Shown: positions 50,065 through 62,215, counted from the first letter of the stretch. The stretch: DNA of 64,000 bases from Harmonia axyridis (GCF_914767665.1 NC_059502.1:33436812-33500811); one strand, 5' to 3'. Program-made: numbers and translations. Notes: generated by a model not told the origin, from the letters alone.

Positions 50065-50783
50065 TTAGCAATGCCACTGTTGTAACTCTTCCTTCCAATG
50101 TTTGTCAATCTCTCCACAGAGAATCGAACAATTGGGCCAAAGTGTACTCTCCACTTTCGCGAAGGTACTTGTGAATATTGTTTCAACTGACACGATACAT
50201 CTCATCCACGTCATGAAGACTTCATTTCAATAACAATACTGCATACGTTGGTCAAATTAATTAATTTTCCTTATTCGTTAATTTGAATATCCGAACGATA
50301 TAACGAATCAAGAGATCAATTAATTCAAGTTGGACTTCGGATAGAAATCGTGAGTAGAAGAAGACATACAAACGGATGGTTAATTCTAAATACTAAAAAC
50401 ATAGCATTTGATGTTATGTGTTTGAAAAATAAAGAATTTATTGAAAATCGATCGGGACATCGCTAAGCACGTGTTGATTTTAATTGAAGTCCCGTTTCTG
50501 ACGTGAGGAACGATCAGGAATTGTTACGCAAAATCGAACCACTAGATCGCCTTACTACGAGAACGATGTGAGAAAAATTACATAATATTTGCCGCCCGAA
50601 AATCTAATGCTGAGGTAAACGAACACGGTCCTACGTGACTTCGATGTGACTAGCGATGGAGCGAGCAGCTCCAGCTGATTCTTGGCTAAAATTTCGAAAA
50701 TTTCACTTACCCCACTCGTGTCCCTCGTCCTGACCATTAGACAATTTCAGTAACATAAAAATTGCACAGAGTTTAAGTAACAT
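50065..50783 (-). CDS. Candidate small secreted protein (two exons), unidentified
   Basis: ATG at 50783 opens a 73-nt exon encoding MLLKLCAIFMLLKLSNGQ, a clear signal-peptide pattern (basic, hydrophobic, then SNG-Q as a likely cleavage site), then DEGHEW. It ends at a consensus donor, G|GTAAGT (50711/50710). The next acceptor that fits the phase (ATCGTGTCAG|TT) starts an exon at 50186, which continues in frame to TAA at 50067-50065. The spliced product is 64 residues, with three cysteines late in the mature part (PNCSILC and a final C). Alternatively the second exon is spliced onward into a larger secreted protein. No family was recognised. Exon 1 is the stronger half; exon 2 is inference from phase and splice sites. 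Confidence 0.3.
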
Positions 50784-50946
50784 TTTTTCGGGATGTTGAC
50801 GAAAACCAAGAAAATAAGGAGGATCGGGGCTTGATTTTCACAAGGCACATGTGCACGGGGCGCCGGCGACTAGCAGTGTGCTGTAGCGTGTTCCTTTCCT
50901 TCTGATTTCAATTGCGATTTCAATAGGAATAGTTAGAGAACGGTAG
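50784..50946. promoter_or_regulatory. Candidate bidirectional promoter between two signal-peptide exons
   Basis: This 163-bp gap between divergent start codons is much richer in G and C than its surroundings. It has a GC-rich core (GGGCGCCGGCG) and a palindromic E-box-like GCACATGTGC just beside it. No TATA box is seen. The role is inferred from position and composition only. Confidence 0.3.
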
Positions 50947-51060
50947 ATGGTGCTTTCAATGGGTGGACAAAGGAGGGGAGATGTTCATTCATTTCTCTCG
51001 TTCTACGCGGTGTTTGTCCTTGTCTTTACTGTAGGAAGCAGTGGCGAGGCAAGTGGGCTG
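50947..51060 (+). CDS. Candidate first coding exon with signal peptide, unidentified gene
   Basis: ATG at 50947 opens 38 codons: a basic N-region (GGQRRGDVH), a strong hydrophobic core (FLSFYAVFVLVFTV), then GSSGEASGL. The exon ends exactly at a donor, CTG|GTAAGG, in phase 0. This is what the first exon of a secreted or membrane protein with a long first intron looks like. I find no following exon in the remaining 13 kb, so the rest would lie in or beyond the AT-rich sequence to the right. It stands divergent to the minus-strand exon at 50711-50783, with only 163 bp between the two ATGs. Product unknown. Confidence 0.35.
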
Positions 51061-51669
51061 GTAAGGGGATTCAATCGATTGAATTTTCTTTTATTCTACT
51101 CAATCTACATTCGAAATGTCATTGAAATCGTTTGAAAAAAAAATAAGATTTGAACTACCCTATAATATTTCAACTTAGGTATTGGAGTACGTCGACTCTG
51201 AAAGAATGAAGAATAAATTATTGAGAAAAGCAATGAATTGGAGACGGGACCTCAGTCAAAATTGTTCATTTACACTAAAAATCTACCTCATTCAATAAAT
51301 AGCTATTTGTGTATCCAAAGCGCTAAAAGATATATTGTCGATGACAATTAATTTGCGCTGGAATTACACAAGAATTTTTCTGCAGTCGAGCAGTTTCCAA
51401 AAATTTATTTAATTTGATAAAAGAAATATTTTACTCAAATATTAAATGTCATTTACGCATTGTAATTGGATACTCTGAGCAATGCATATTTGATTTATAG
51501 TTAATAATTTGGAGTGCGAGCTTTTTTTTTATTTAGTCGCTTGTAAGCGACACTTATTTAATTATCGAATTTTGAGCCGAACTTGGTCTTAAACTAATGG
51601 TTCAAAATTGATTCTGTCCGTTCGTCCAAATGGACACTGCCGTCTACACGATAATTATTGAATGGAACG

Positions 51670-53729
51670 CAGGGCCGTCGCTAGGGGGTAGGCAGGGGAG
51701 GCGACCGCCTAGGGCGGCAAAATTCTGGGGCGGCATTTCAATCTTGATCAACAAAAATCATATGTGTAGAAATTCAAAGTAAGAAATGAGATTTAAATCG
51801 GTTAGAAACAACACGAAAATATACAGACAATTTAATCAACATTTTAAACTATCAAAGGTGCCGCATTATACACAACAACTCATAAATATCCAGATGTCGT
51901 GTAAACCCTCTCACAGCTGTTTACTGTTTACGAGATATTGAGGCTAAAAAACACATGTTCGAATCAGGCGTATCGGCCTTCTCTCTGTACACTGCTCAAT
52001 TTTATTACTTTATTAGGGTACCTAGCCGGTGGAGGATATTTTTCTCTACAATTCTTCAACCAGAATGCCTATTCCCAGATGAATGCAAAATATACGAGAA
52101 ACGTTTCCATTTCATCATTTCCATCTCATCCTTCCTAAGAAATACATATCTGAGAAGTTTATTTTATTTTATACCACGTTCCATTATATAACAATATTTT
52201 TTTGATCGTACTGTATGTGCAAAGTGAGTGTTATATTCTGAATTTTTCGATTTGCCTTTGGATTTAAGGATTTCAAAGTAGATTACTGAAGGTAAGTTCT
52301 ATAATTTTTTATTTTCATCATTTCCTTATTATTATCATTTGTCGGCACTACGTTACCTACGTTCGAAGCGTCGGATGATGAGATAGACTTAATAGAAAAA
52401 ATCATATTCATTTATTTCAAAATGTAAGGTGCCGAAAGAGAAAACAAAAATTTCAAGATAATATTTTTCTAAAACGTTCTCATACTTCCCTCGCCCGGAA
52501 CTTTCAATTGCTTCTTGAAGAACTTTTTCTTAATTAAATACTGAATCAGGGCCCGCTCTGGAGGCTGGCTAATTGGCATTTCGCCGGGGCGGCAAATATT
52601 GGAGGGCGGCATTTTCAATTTTTTTCAGAAATCCGAATTCCAAGAAGAAAGTATTGAATACTTTTTTTAATTTCAAAGAATTTCACACATGATTTTTTAT
52701 CAAATTAATTAGTTTTGGGGGTGGGCGCATTCGAATTTGAAATAATGGTTCATCCGTATCATCCGATTGTTACACACTATCATCTTAAAGATAAAAAACA
52801 AAATGTTCAAGCGTTTTATAAAGTCGGAACTCAGCAGAATAACCTGAGACCGCAGAGGGGCGGCAGATATTGGAGAAAGGTATTTTGTACTTTTTCCGAG
52901 GAATCTACTAGATCCTTAAAAGAATGTATTAAATAGTTTTATTTTACTTTCACCGTGTTTTTTGTTGGATTAATAACTTGATTTTTATAATGCTGAGTGG
53001 AAATTGGAATGTTATTTCAAATTCTATAAATCAATTATATTTTAAAATAATGTTAGCAAAGCCATCAAACTTACTTTGTAAGAGTATATAGATACAAAAT
53101 AAGATACTTTTTTGCAAAGGTATCTGAATTTGAATTCATAAGAAATAATTACACTCAATACATTTTGCGTCCATAAAACCCTTCTAACTTTTTATAAAAA
53201 TTCTCGCCCCGAACAAGGGCGTAGACTTGTATTTTTGCCGGGGCGGCAGAAACGCTAGAGCGGGTCCTTATTGAATATTATTATGAAATATTTTTACATT
53301 TATTTATTTATACTCGTGTATATTATTCGTTTTTACCAATCCTTAAATGCCAATTTTGACATTTAATTAATTAACTTTTCGATGATTTATTCAAATGATC
53401 GAAAAGTTAATTTTTGAATAATTCGTTGAATATTTTTTCCGGAAAGATATTTTTTGTTCTAGTCATTCATATTATGTATTCCTATTATTGTTCCTTACCA
53501 ATCCTAAAATGATTTTCATTTTTTGTACAAGTTTGAACTTGTTGGTTTTGTTTATATTTTTCTATGTTATTATAATTAAAATTTTACAAACTGTCGCCTT
53601 CAACTTTTTCATATTTCGGTAGAAGACCCCGATAACCCAAAATAATTTTTTTGCATTCTGCAGAGTTGACTGTTAGGGCGGCAAATTGGGTATTTGCCTA
53701 GGGCGGCAATTTGGCTAGCGACGGCCCTG
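51670..53729. mobile_element. hAT-type non-autonomous element (outer)
   Basis: Ends CAGGGCCGTCGCTAG in inverted orientation, with a perfect 8-bp target duplication ATGGAACG (51662-51669, 53730-53737). Both features are diagnostic of hAT. Copies of GGGCGGCA lie near both ends (about 51709, 51732, 53676, 53700), contrasting with the AT-rich interior. About 2.06 kb in total, including a second element at 52547-53268. No transposase is seen. Confidence 0.9.
52547..53268. mobile_element. hAT-type element nested inside another
   Basis: Ends CAGGGCCCGCTCT (left) and the inverted, slightly changed AGGACCCGCTCT (right). TACTGAAT and TATTGAAT flank it (52539-52546, 53269-53276), an 8-bp duplication with one mismatch. 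It carries GGGCGGCA copies near 52586, 52603, 52860 and 53242. It shares its end style with the host element but is a different subfamily. Its insertion postdates the outer element. Confidence 0.8.
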
Positions 53730-53737
53730 ATGGAACG

Positions 53738-55479
53738 GGATAGATGAAGCTTGAAATTTTCAAGGTCCAGAATATCTTCATTAGGTTAGTTTATGGCCAT
53801 TAATAATTATAAAGATTGGATAATAATGAAACGAATTTCCATTTTTCCCTTTCCATGATTATGAACGTATATGATGTATGTACATATATAAATTCATCGA
53901 TAAGATGAGCTATCCAAAAATTCAGCTATGTAGCTACTGCAAAAAAATTACGCTTTACTGATCTCACAACCATATAAACCAAATAATATCTTTCGGAGAA
54001 CGGACTAATCTTTTTCGAATTCTTTCGAATATTTGCAGGTAGAGTCGAAGAAATACCGAAATACTACAAATATTTTCGTGGGGTATCGAAATCTTGGCAA
54101 GAAAATGTAACATATATTTCTTAAGAAATAGTTAATTCAAAAAAAAATATATTTCCTTTCGAAATATACATTTCTGTAGGACTAAATAATTTTCACTGCA
54201 AAACCTCACTGTTTAGTTGTGAGGGTGGGTTTTGAAATATTAATTTACAATTCGGGAAATCGAAATGTTCGATGTAAAAAATCTCTGAGAGTAATAAAAA
54301 CTTCAAATCAATATAAATTATTGTATTTTTTCTTCCTAAAAAAACAAATATCTCCACTCATGTAAAAAGTTCTCCAGAAATTATTCCAGAAAAACTGATT
54401 TCGAATTGAAACAATTTCCAAGAAAGGAGGACGTTTTAATTCCTATAAATGGATAGTTTCAAGTTTCAATTCATTATTTTCCTTTTATACATTAAAAAAC
54501 TTTAGAAGCAGTAAGAAATAATTTTTTGGACGATTTCAGAGGTCTATTCTTGGATGAGAACCATAATTCACTGGAATTTGATTATGTTGAAATTACCATA
54601 CTGCTGTATTTTGACCAATGATTGGTAAACCATACGGATCGATAAAATTATTTTCTTAAAAAAAATTAAATAACACTGAATTTTTTTTTTTCTAATTTAG
54701 TAAGAACTTTGGGGGTTGTTTTGACCGAAATGGTTCTAGGAGAATCTAAAAACCTTGATTTCTATTTTCTTAAGGAATATGGTGGAATCTCATTGACCAT
54801 ACATGAAATGCAGTCCTTATTTTTGCATTGCAAGTGTAATAAAAAATTACAATTATTTTATAAATGAAAAAAAGCAAATATTACATAGGTGCCTAATCTT
54901 CATCTAGTGGGATTTATTGAGACCTTTTTATTTACCATAAATACTTTATAATCCTACCTGTTCAAATATTCCAACAATTTTTCGTCGTAGTGTCTAAAGA
55001 ATTATTCCAATTGTTTACAATCGAGAATAGTGAACATCCAATGGCCCGAATCGGTCGAACAATAATGCATATTTCCTTTGATTCTTCGATTGACAATAAT
55101 TATTTTTTGTTAAACCACAGAACGGATATATCATATTTTTCAAATTGAATCAAATCAATCGACTAAATATCGAAAACATAATTGGAAATGTATTCGATAC
55201 AACGCAATTATACATGGAAAACATTGAAAAATTCAACCAAATTTATTCAGATTTGTTGATTGAAATTGATTTTTGTATCAATGGGAAAGGAAAACTTGCA
55301 GCAAAAAAAACTGATATTTTTACACAATGGTTTATTCGTTTGTTCTTTGTGACGTAGTATATATGTATTGAAGTTTTCAATTTCAATTTTCAATATTTGA
55401 ACATATTGATTAATAGAAATAGAATAGAATAAACAAGGAGTCCAAATTGAAGAGACTATAAGCAACTATAGCCTATGTT
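53738..55479. other. AT-rich, nothing recognised
   Basis: May be intronic to the plus-strand gene starting at 50947 if that gene is real. Confidence 0.5.
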
Positions 55480-55763
55480 ATGTTTGAAGGAGGAAAGTGT
55501 AGAGTTCCATGCCCATGGGAGAGAGAGAGAGAAACAAGAAATGAAAAAAATCAAATAGAAAGAATAAGTGACGCTCAAGAAAAATCTACGACAATACAAT
55601 CGATGAAGAGAAAGAATCAGGAATAGAGGAGCTAAGAAAAACTATAGAATAACACTCCACCCGAACGACAAGACTAATCTTAACAAATTAATGGACGAAG
55701 TAAAACTTAGGGTCTGATAATTGACTACAGAGGAATGGGATTAGAAAGGAATTGAACACAGAC

Positions 55764-55906
55764 CAGTGACGACGCTAAGGGGGTCTAAAATTTGACATAC
55801 TAAGGCTAAAATATTAGCATAACTATAGTTTCGCTTTACTTTCGCCCCCCAAAAAATCCGGCCCCCTCTTGGCTACCCCTATTTATGAAAGCTGGCGTCG
55901 CCACTG
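55764..55906. mobile_element. Short hAT-type MITE inside a LINE relic
   Basis: Ends CAGTGACGACGC and CAGTGGCGACGC (inverted), 143 bp apart, with ACACAGAC / ACACCGAC as an 8-bp target duplication with one mismatch. It interrupts the old Jockey-type relic. Confidence 0.8.
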
Positions 55907-56566
55907 ACACCGACCAGTCATTGTGAAGAAAGGCCTAGGCACTAACTATAAACAAAAATAAGTCCAAAATTCCACAAATAATTAATGTAAATTTAATTGC
56001 AGTTACCAATGTAGATCAAGTTGAATTATTTGCAAATTCTTCGGAAGACTTGTTCAAACCAACCCGAGCAACCATGATGAGCAATATGCTGAATATGGTG
56101 AATTGAACTGGAAACGATCCAGCATCCGAAGAAACACATGATATACCCAGGAACGAAGAAACAATAATGAAAGCAACAAAGGAAGAAATCAAAAATATTG
56201 TAGTAACGCTGAGAACAGAAAATCCCGAGAGCAGACGGATTTACCATTACTAACCAGGCACTAAAAAACATCTCAGACGAACGATTAGAAGAAATATTTT
56301 TCAGATAGATCGAAAACGCAGACACAATATTAATAGAGAAGAAGGTTACAGACAAAAAGGGTCTAATGAGTTACAACCCCATCAGCTTACTCCTATCTCT
56401 GAGTAATGTATTAGAAATAGTTGTATACAGATGAATTTGGATTCCGAAAATGTCACTTCACAATCCACCAATCAACAGAAATACGGAGGATATAATGAAA
56501 ATCTAAATCTGTGGACACGCATTGGGGGTTGTTTGGACATGGAAAAGGTCTTCTATAAGAGGAAAT

Positions 56567-56826
56567 TTTAATGACTACAATATTAGGTCAGCAAAAAACT
56601 TCAATATCTGCACAGTGAGAACAACTTCTTCACAGAAGTCCTTGTTCTATGAGGGTGTTCGTTTGTATAATGGTCGCCCAGAGGAAATTAAGACGGCACC
56701 CTCTTTGGGTGCATTCTGCGGAAGATTGAATGGCCACTTCAGAGAAATGTGAATGATTATATTATTGTTGTGTTGATTTTCTATTTTTTGTACTAGCCGG
56801 GTGATAAATAAATTTTATTATTATTA
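56567..56826 (+). mobile_element. Young 5'-truncated LINE fragment inside the Jockey relic
   Basis: An unbroken frame reads NIRSAKNFNICTVRTTSSQK then LFYEGVRLYNGRPEEIKTAP, ending in HFREM and a stop at 56750-56752. This is a LINE ORF2 C-terminus. A 3' UTR follows, ending in AATAAATTTTATTATTATTA at about 56826. It interrupts the host between MEKVFYK and the downstream RT. The intact frame indicates a recent insertion. Confidence 0.7.
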
Positions 56827-57859
56827 TGTGACACCAAGTACAGAATTATAAAATGAAGAAACTCGAATTTAAGCTGACGAGAATAGTGTAATCGTATCTA
56901 ACAAGTAGGAATAACAGAGCAATGATACAACGAAGGAGATGGACATCAAGGAATACTGAATCAGGTGTACCGCAAGGTTCGGTATTTTGCAACCTACTTT
57001 TTAATATTTTTATTTCGGATATCTTGAAGACGCCAAGTAAGATCATACAGTTCGCATAGAGGGAGATCTAATATTACTGCAGAAAAAATGTGGCAAGACA
57101 ACTCCAAAAGGATGTAGACATGGTACTGGTACTATTTCGAACAATGGAGAATGAATATCCACTCAAAGAATACCGAAACCATATCTTTCGGAGCAAGTAA
57201 AGCGACGAAAGAAATCCATGCGAGAATAATATCGAAAATCATAAATTTAATAGAAAAAAGAAGCCCAATGCCCCAATATCTAAGAATGACTCTTGATGAA
57301 AAAACTGAGTTTCACACAGCAATTAGAAGCAAATACGAAACATACAAAGCTATAACTCGGATGTTTGTACCCCTCATTGAGCCCAACGAGCAGATTAACT
57401 TTGCAAAACGAAAAAGTGGTAATTCCGAACATCACATATGCAGGAAGTATATATGACACAATGTGAAAAACCCTAAAAACAAGACCTTACACAGTGTACT
57501 TTACAAAATAATAAGATATTCCATAGGAGCTCCATGGTACTTAAGCAACTAATTGATAAGAGACGACCTAAAATGAGGAACCACAAAAGAGATGATTGAT
57601 AAATAGACAGAAAATATAATCGGAAGCATGAATCAACATCCAAACAGTGAAATAAGGAAACTTTTGGAGATTCTGGTCAAGAAGACTGACAAGTGGCCCC
57701 TCATTCCAAAATGAAGAGATAACTGTGGAGAGCAGTAGAAAACCCGAAAAATGCGATATAAATCAAGCTTACTCCGAAAAGAAGGAATTGAAAAATACGA
57801 GACAACAGTAAGAAATTTCGGCCCTCTATAAAACATTTTTATGAAGGCCAAAGCTGGGA

Positions 57860-60820
57860 TTTTATGGTGAAAGTATTTAATATGCGATATAGATTTTCAA
57901 TGTTATGATTTTGTGAAGACAGTTTTCCGGTAAATGAATTTTTAAAGTATGATTTCTCGATTTTCTAAATTTAAAATTCGGTGATCGGGTTCTCGAGATG
58001 AAAAGATCAATGCTATATAATTTTTGTACAGAATTCCATGCAAAAACTCTTATAGCTTCCGTTGAAAGCTCTGACTTCCTTAAGGCATATTCTTTAAGAA
58101 CTTTCGTAATGGTCTAACTAATTAAAAGTTGTTACATATTCCAATAAAATTAAAATTGCATATTTTCTATTCACATCATACCTACTCCGGTTTGAAAAAA
58201 TACTATATTCTTCATAAATCATGTCATTGAAAATAGAACCTATCCCCAGCATTAAATCCCTAGCAATGAATGCTTCAACCTTATGGTACTAAAATTTGAA
58301 AAAAAAATTCGTTTCAGGTAGTTGTGCTCACCAAAACGTCAAAATTTTATGACTTGCTACTTCCGAATATCTATTGCAAACAGTTTCACCCTTGAAATTC
58401 TAAAGTATAATTTCTGTAGGATGACTTTCGGCAAAAAATATTTACTGACAAAACTTTAGAAATCATTCGAAAAAAACTCTACATTTTGGAATATGTAGAA
58501 TTTACAAATTGAAGGTCGTTCGTTCCTACATCATATAAAGATTATTTCGGAAATCATGAACATTAATTGCATGACTTTTTTGTGTAGGTCTGATTCCTAA
58601 ATATATTTCGGCATTAAAAAACATTAAAATTTTTCACGATAATTTATTGGTCATTTATTATTATTATTATTTATTTCAGGTACCTATCTAATGTAAATAC
58701 ATTAGATAGGTACTGAAATAAAAAAAACTTTGAATCGTCGATACAGGCTTTTGGAAGCAGTTGTATCATCATACTTAATATCTTAATCACACGTTTTGTA
58801 ATTTGAAAATGATTCTTTGATTCTTATAGGCATTAAGACTCATGGATTGACGCTTGAGATAGGATGATCAAATAACTTGCGTTCATCGATAAAGGGAGTT
58901 AAGCAAAAATACAGACACAGGTAGATTTGGTGCCAATATATAATGATGTCATTATTTATCGGTACCACACCGAAAAAGGAAAAATGGATCCTTTCAACAT
59001 GCACTTTTATTTTATACTTATGCTTGTTAGTATCATCAAGAAAATTGTTCTAAAAATGTGTTCAGTTTACCATTATAAATGAAGTGAGCGAATTACCCAT
59101 CGATTCTACTTCCCTAAACGTTTTAACGTTGTTTCCCTCGTAGGCCTATTTCACGAACTATGGTGGTCCTATTCCATTCAACATTCTATACTATTTAATA
59201 ATGAAAAAATATAAATTATCAAAAATAATTAAAGCAGTGCAAATTCTTATGAATTGTGGTAAATTATTAATCGTTTGAAATATAACTAACAAATACTTCT
59301 GCAGTCTCTTTTTGTTCTTCATCTTCTCTTCTTCATGTTGAGTCAAAGTGAATTAATCCAACAGCCATGAATTAGAGTCTACTCGCTGAGATATCATATG
59401 AACTCTATTCTGATGATAGCGAATTAACATTGGAACATGACTGGCCTTGATAATTGATACATTTCACTGAATAAAACAGAACAAATTTTACAATTGCAAA
59501 AATTGTCTGGAAGAGTTTTTCCGTTGCACTACCAACTACATATACTTAGTGCTTTGGTTCTACAGTGTCGCGATCAAGCTTGAAATCTCAACTGAAATCG
59601 TTGTTTTCAAATTATCAAGAAGACAAAATTTCAAATGACCATATCCACGTCAAACCTAGTAGGATTCAACCAATTAACTAACTCAAATTTCAAGTTTTTA
59701 GGTATTTTCGAGAGTTAACCTGTTTTCGGCCGTGCATATGGACGTAATTGAATTTGACAGCATATTATGCAGCAGAGAGTCAAAACTCGTAAGAGACCAG
59801 AACATTCCTTGATCAAAACTGGAGAATTACAGACATCGTGATAGAATTATATGTATAGTTACCTAGCGTGCTGGGGAACGATCGCTCAAAAAAGAGAGAA
59901 TATCTTATTGCTTCTCTATTCCGACGAGCCTAGTGCGAACCATAAGAAATTCAGAATTTAAACAGGTTTGGAAAACCGTATGTATTCTATGTAGGCTAAG
60001 AAGGTTTTGCTACTGTGTCCTTTCGTCACCTTAGCTTAGGCACAACAAAATAGATATTTTACCCATGAAAATGGTACCACTTTTTGTTCCAGTTAGATGT
60101 GTAGGTTTGAAAGGCATAAATAGAATGAAGTATCATCTTTCGAGTGAAATTAAACATTTGAAGTAGAAGCACGTTAATGCATTTCGAGCTAATCCACCGA
60201 ATTAAAGAACAAATCATGAATTTCAAACAATACTATCGGTACAAATGTATTCAAACTGTTTCTTTTGAACAAGTTTTGCTTCATAATTAATAAATTAGTG
60301 CACTGAACCTAATCCTTTTATGTATTTGATGAAGCGAATTATATCTCTTCTGACAGAAATTATTATGATTCCAATGAAAAATAATGGTGGATGCGCTATT
60401 AAGTATAATTCCTCAATGTCGAATTGATATAAGCGAGACGACAATTTCATGCCATTTTTTCTTAGATGTCCAGTTTCTGAATAAAATATTCTTGAAATGA
60501 ATGAGCAAAACATATTCTCCAAATTAAAGATATTTTGAATCAAAGTTTCTTCTAAGAAAGGAAAAAAATTCTCACCCGGCAAATCAATCTCATGAATTCA
60601 TTTGCTGGAAAATTTAATAATTGCCATAGGAGTCGTTATCAACGACCAACACCTTTGATAGGTACCTATAATGTTGATTGGTGTTAACTGTCAATAAATA
60701 CTCTAAACACCTCTCCTACGCCACTGCTATCTTATCTCTATAGTTGCAATATGACATGAGACACAATGACAATATCAAAGTGTCATACATGACAGTTGTC
60801 TGTTTTTCTTCGGTGTTGTT
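57860..60820. other. AT-rich, no gene
   Basis: Only the hairpin at 58671-58721 stands out. TCTCCTACGCCACTG near 60713-60727 looks like a hAT-type end without a partner. Confidence 0.5.
58671..58721. repeat. Near-perfect hairpin, 24-bp stem with 2-base loop
   Basis: TTATTTCAGGTACCTATCTA and the following ATGTA pair with the reverse-complement arm on the right, around loop AA; only one bulged base (the second G) breaks the stem. An ATT microsatellite lies immediately before it (about 58653-58671). Confidence 0.85.
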
Positions 60821-60827
60821 TTGTTGT

Positions 60828-60834
60828 GTATAAA
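60828..60834 (+). promoter_or_regulatory. TATA box candidate
   Basis: TATAAAA within TTGTGTATAAAAAC. It lies about 80 bp upstream of the first of three consensus splice donors. Confidence 0.3.
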
Positions 60835-61358
60835 AACTATTACAATTTCGAGTCTACATTGAATATTTTTGTGATTATTTGTTGTAGTGATTTTTGGACA
60901 GTTTACCTACAGGTGAGTTTTTTGTTCTTGATTGCTCATGTCAACGCTATACGATTTCGAATCAACATGTTGTTAGGTTTGAGGTTAGGTTCAAATGTTA
61001 TGAAAATCAAAATATCAAATATGAATATTCTTACACCTTTTTGAAGTTAACATCTACTGTTTTGCATCAAAGTCATGTTTTTGAAACTTGATTATAAGAT
61101 GGAAGTTGAATCATTTGTTAATATTGATTTGGTTTCAAGAGAATTCTTAGTGTTATAATAGGAAAATAGAGAAAAACTGGATCAAGATTATCATAGGTAA
61201 GTAGTTTTTCCATTGATCCCTTTACGATTATCATTTCTTTTCTGTTACACCGATGAACGAATTATTGTATTTTAGTTAAACGAGAATATTTGCTTCAAAT
61301 TTGGTAATTAAAAATCCAAATAGTCCACAGGAGGGAATTTCCAGATGTGCCTGCTAAG
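60828..61358 (+). other. Candidate promoter and three 5' leader exons of an unidentified gene
   Basis: A TATA box (TATAAAA, 60828-60834) is followed by sequence ending in donor ACAG|GTGAGT at 60912. A second exon runs from acceptor TTTCAAG (61139) to donor ATAG|GTAAGT at 61196. A 28-bp third exon runs from acceptor GTCCACAG (61330) to donor TAAG|GTGAGT at 61358. The first ATG in the spliced leader's third exon is at 61345 (MCLL, then phase 2). Three consensus donors paired with acceptors within 450 bp is unusual in this AT-rich setting. The coding part would lie to the right, past the MITE at 61500-62133. No exon could be found there. Confidence 0.3.
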
Positions 61359-61499
61359 GTGAGTTTCCTCCGTTTTTCTCTCGAAGATAGGCAACACAAT
61401 ATACAATTCGTGAGACTGCGTGCTATCTATAAATTTCGTTATGAATGATCAGGAGCATTATGATCTCATATCTTTCTGCTCTGCTGTACTGTACTTATA

Positions 61500-62133
61500 C
61501 AGGGTGTTTCCTAAACATGCGGCAAAAGTTCAGGGTGTTGTTCCTTGGACTATTCTAAGAATATTTTGTCCTTTGATGATTTTTGAAAAACCTATTTGTT
61601 TCGAAGATATAGGGGAAACAAAATTTCAGATAATAACATTTTATTATGAAAAATTACATGAAAATTCAACTCAACCTACAAAAACTGTTGAAAATGACCA
61701 CCTCTAGCCTCCATCAGCAAGTCCATAAATGAAATGCATGTCAGTCATCTCGGTGTTTGTATAGCGATTCATAATAGTCAAAGATAAAATGTTAATTGCT
61801 AATACATCACAAAACGAATTCAAATGAAAACCGTGTTTAATCTGTATTCCTTTACCATCTGCACTTATCAATTTTTAGTCAAAAAACTGGCCGTTTTTAG
61901 TAATTGGAATGTTGTTAAACAAATTTAAAAATAAATTGTACCTACTTAGTAAACACAGTGCGGTACGCATTTTCATTTAAACTATTATTAATTTTAAAAA
62001 TATGAAAAATGTTGTTCGCCCTGTATCTTCGAAACAAAGAGGTTTTTCAAAAATCATCCAAGGACAAAACATGCTTAAAATAGTCCAAGGAACAACCCCC
62101 TGAATTTTTGCCGCATGTTTAGGAAACACCCTG
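61500..62133 (+). mobile_element. Palindromic Tc1/mariner-type MITE
   Basis: Ends CAGGGTGTTTCCTAAACATG in inverted orientation, flanked by TA (61498-61499, 62134-62135). The arms match for about 115-125 bp. No ORF is retained. It lies downstream of the candidate leader exons at 60828-61358 and so would sit in an intron if that gene is real. Confidence 0.85.
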
Positions 62134-62142
62134 TATATGTTA

Positions 62143-62215
62143 TACAGGGTGCTACTAAAGCAACTACACAAACTTAGTTGTTAATTCTACCAGTTTAGGT
62201 AGATACCTTGCTTTA
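62143..62215. repeat. Start of another CAGGGTG-type element
   Basis: TATACAGGGTGCTACTAAAG begins a few bases after the end of the previous MITE and has the TA-CAGGGTG terminus common to this window's Tc1/mariner-like MITEs. No opposite end was found. Confidence 0.35.

Larger units (their letters stand above)
55480..57850 (+). pseudogene. Decayed Jockey-type LINE with nested insertions
   Basis: Recognisable blocks in order: TKEEIKNIVVTLR (about 56170), a DKKGLMSYNPISLLLSLS-like block (56355), CLDMEKVFYK (about 56535), SGVPQGSVFCNLLFNIFISD (about 56960-57020), and a region like FKRWKIKINPEKT (YFEQWRMNIHSKNTETISF, about 57135). Stops are frequent. It hosts a hAT MITE (55764-55906) and a younger LINE fragment (about 56567-56826), so it is the oldest layer of this nest. 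Confidence 0.8.
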
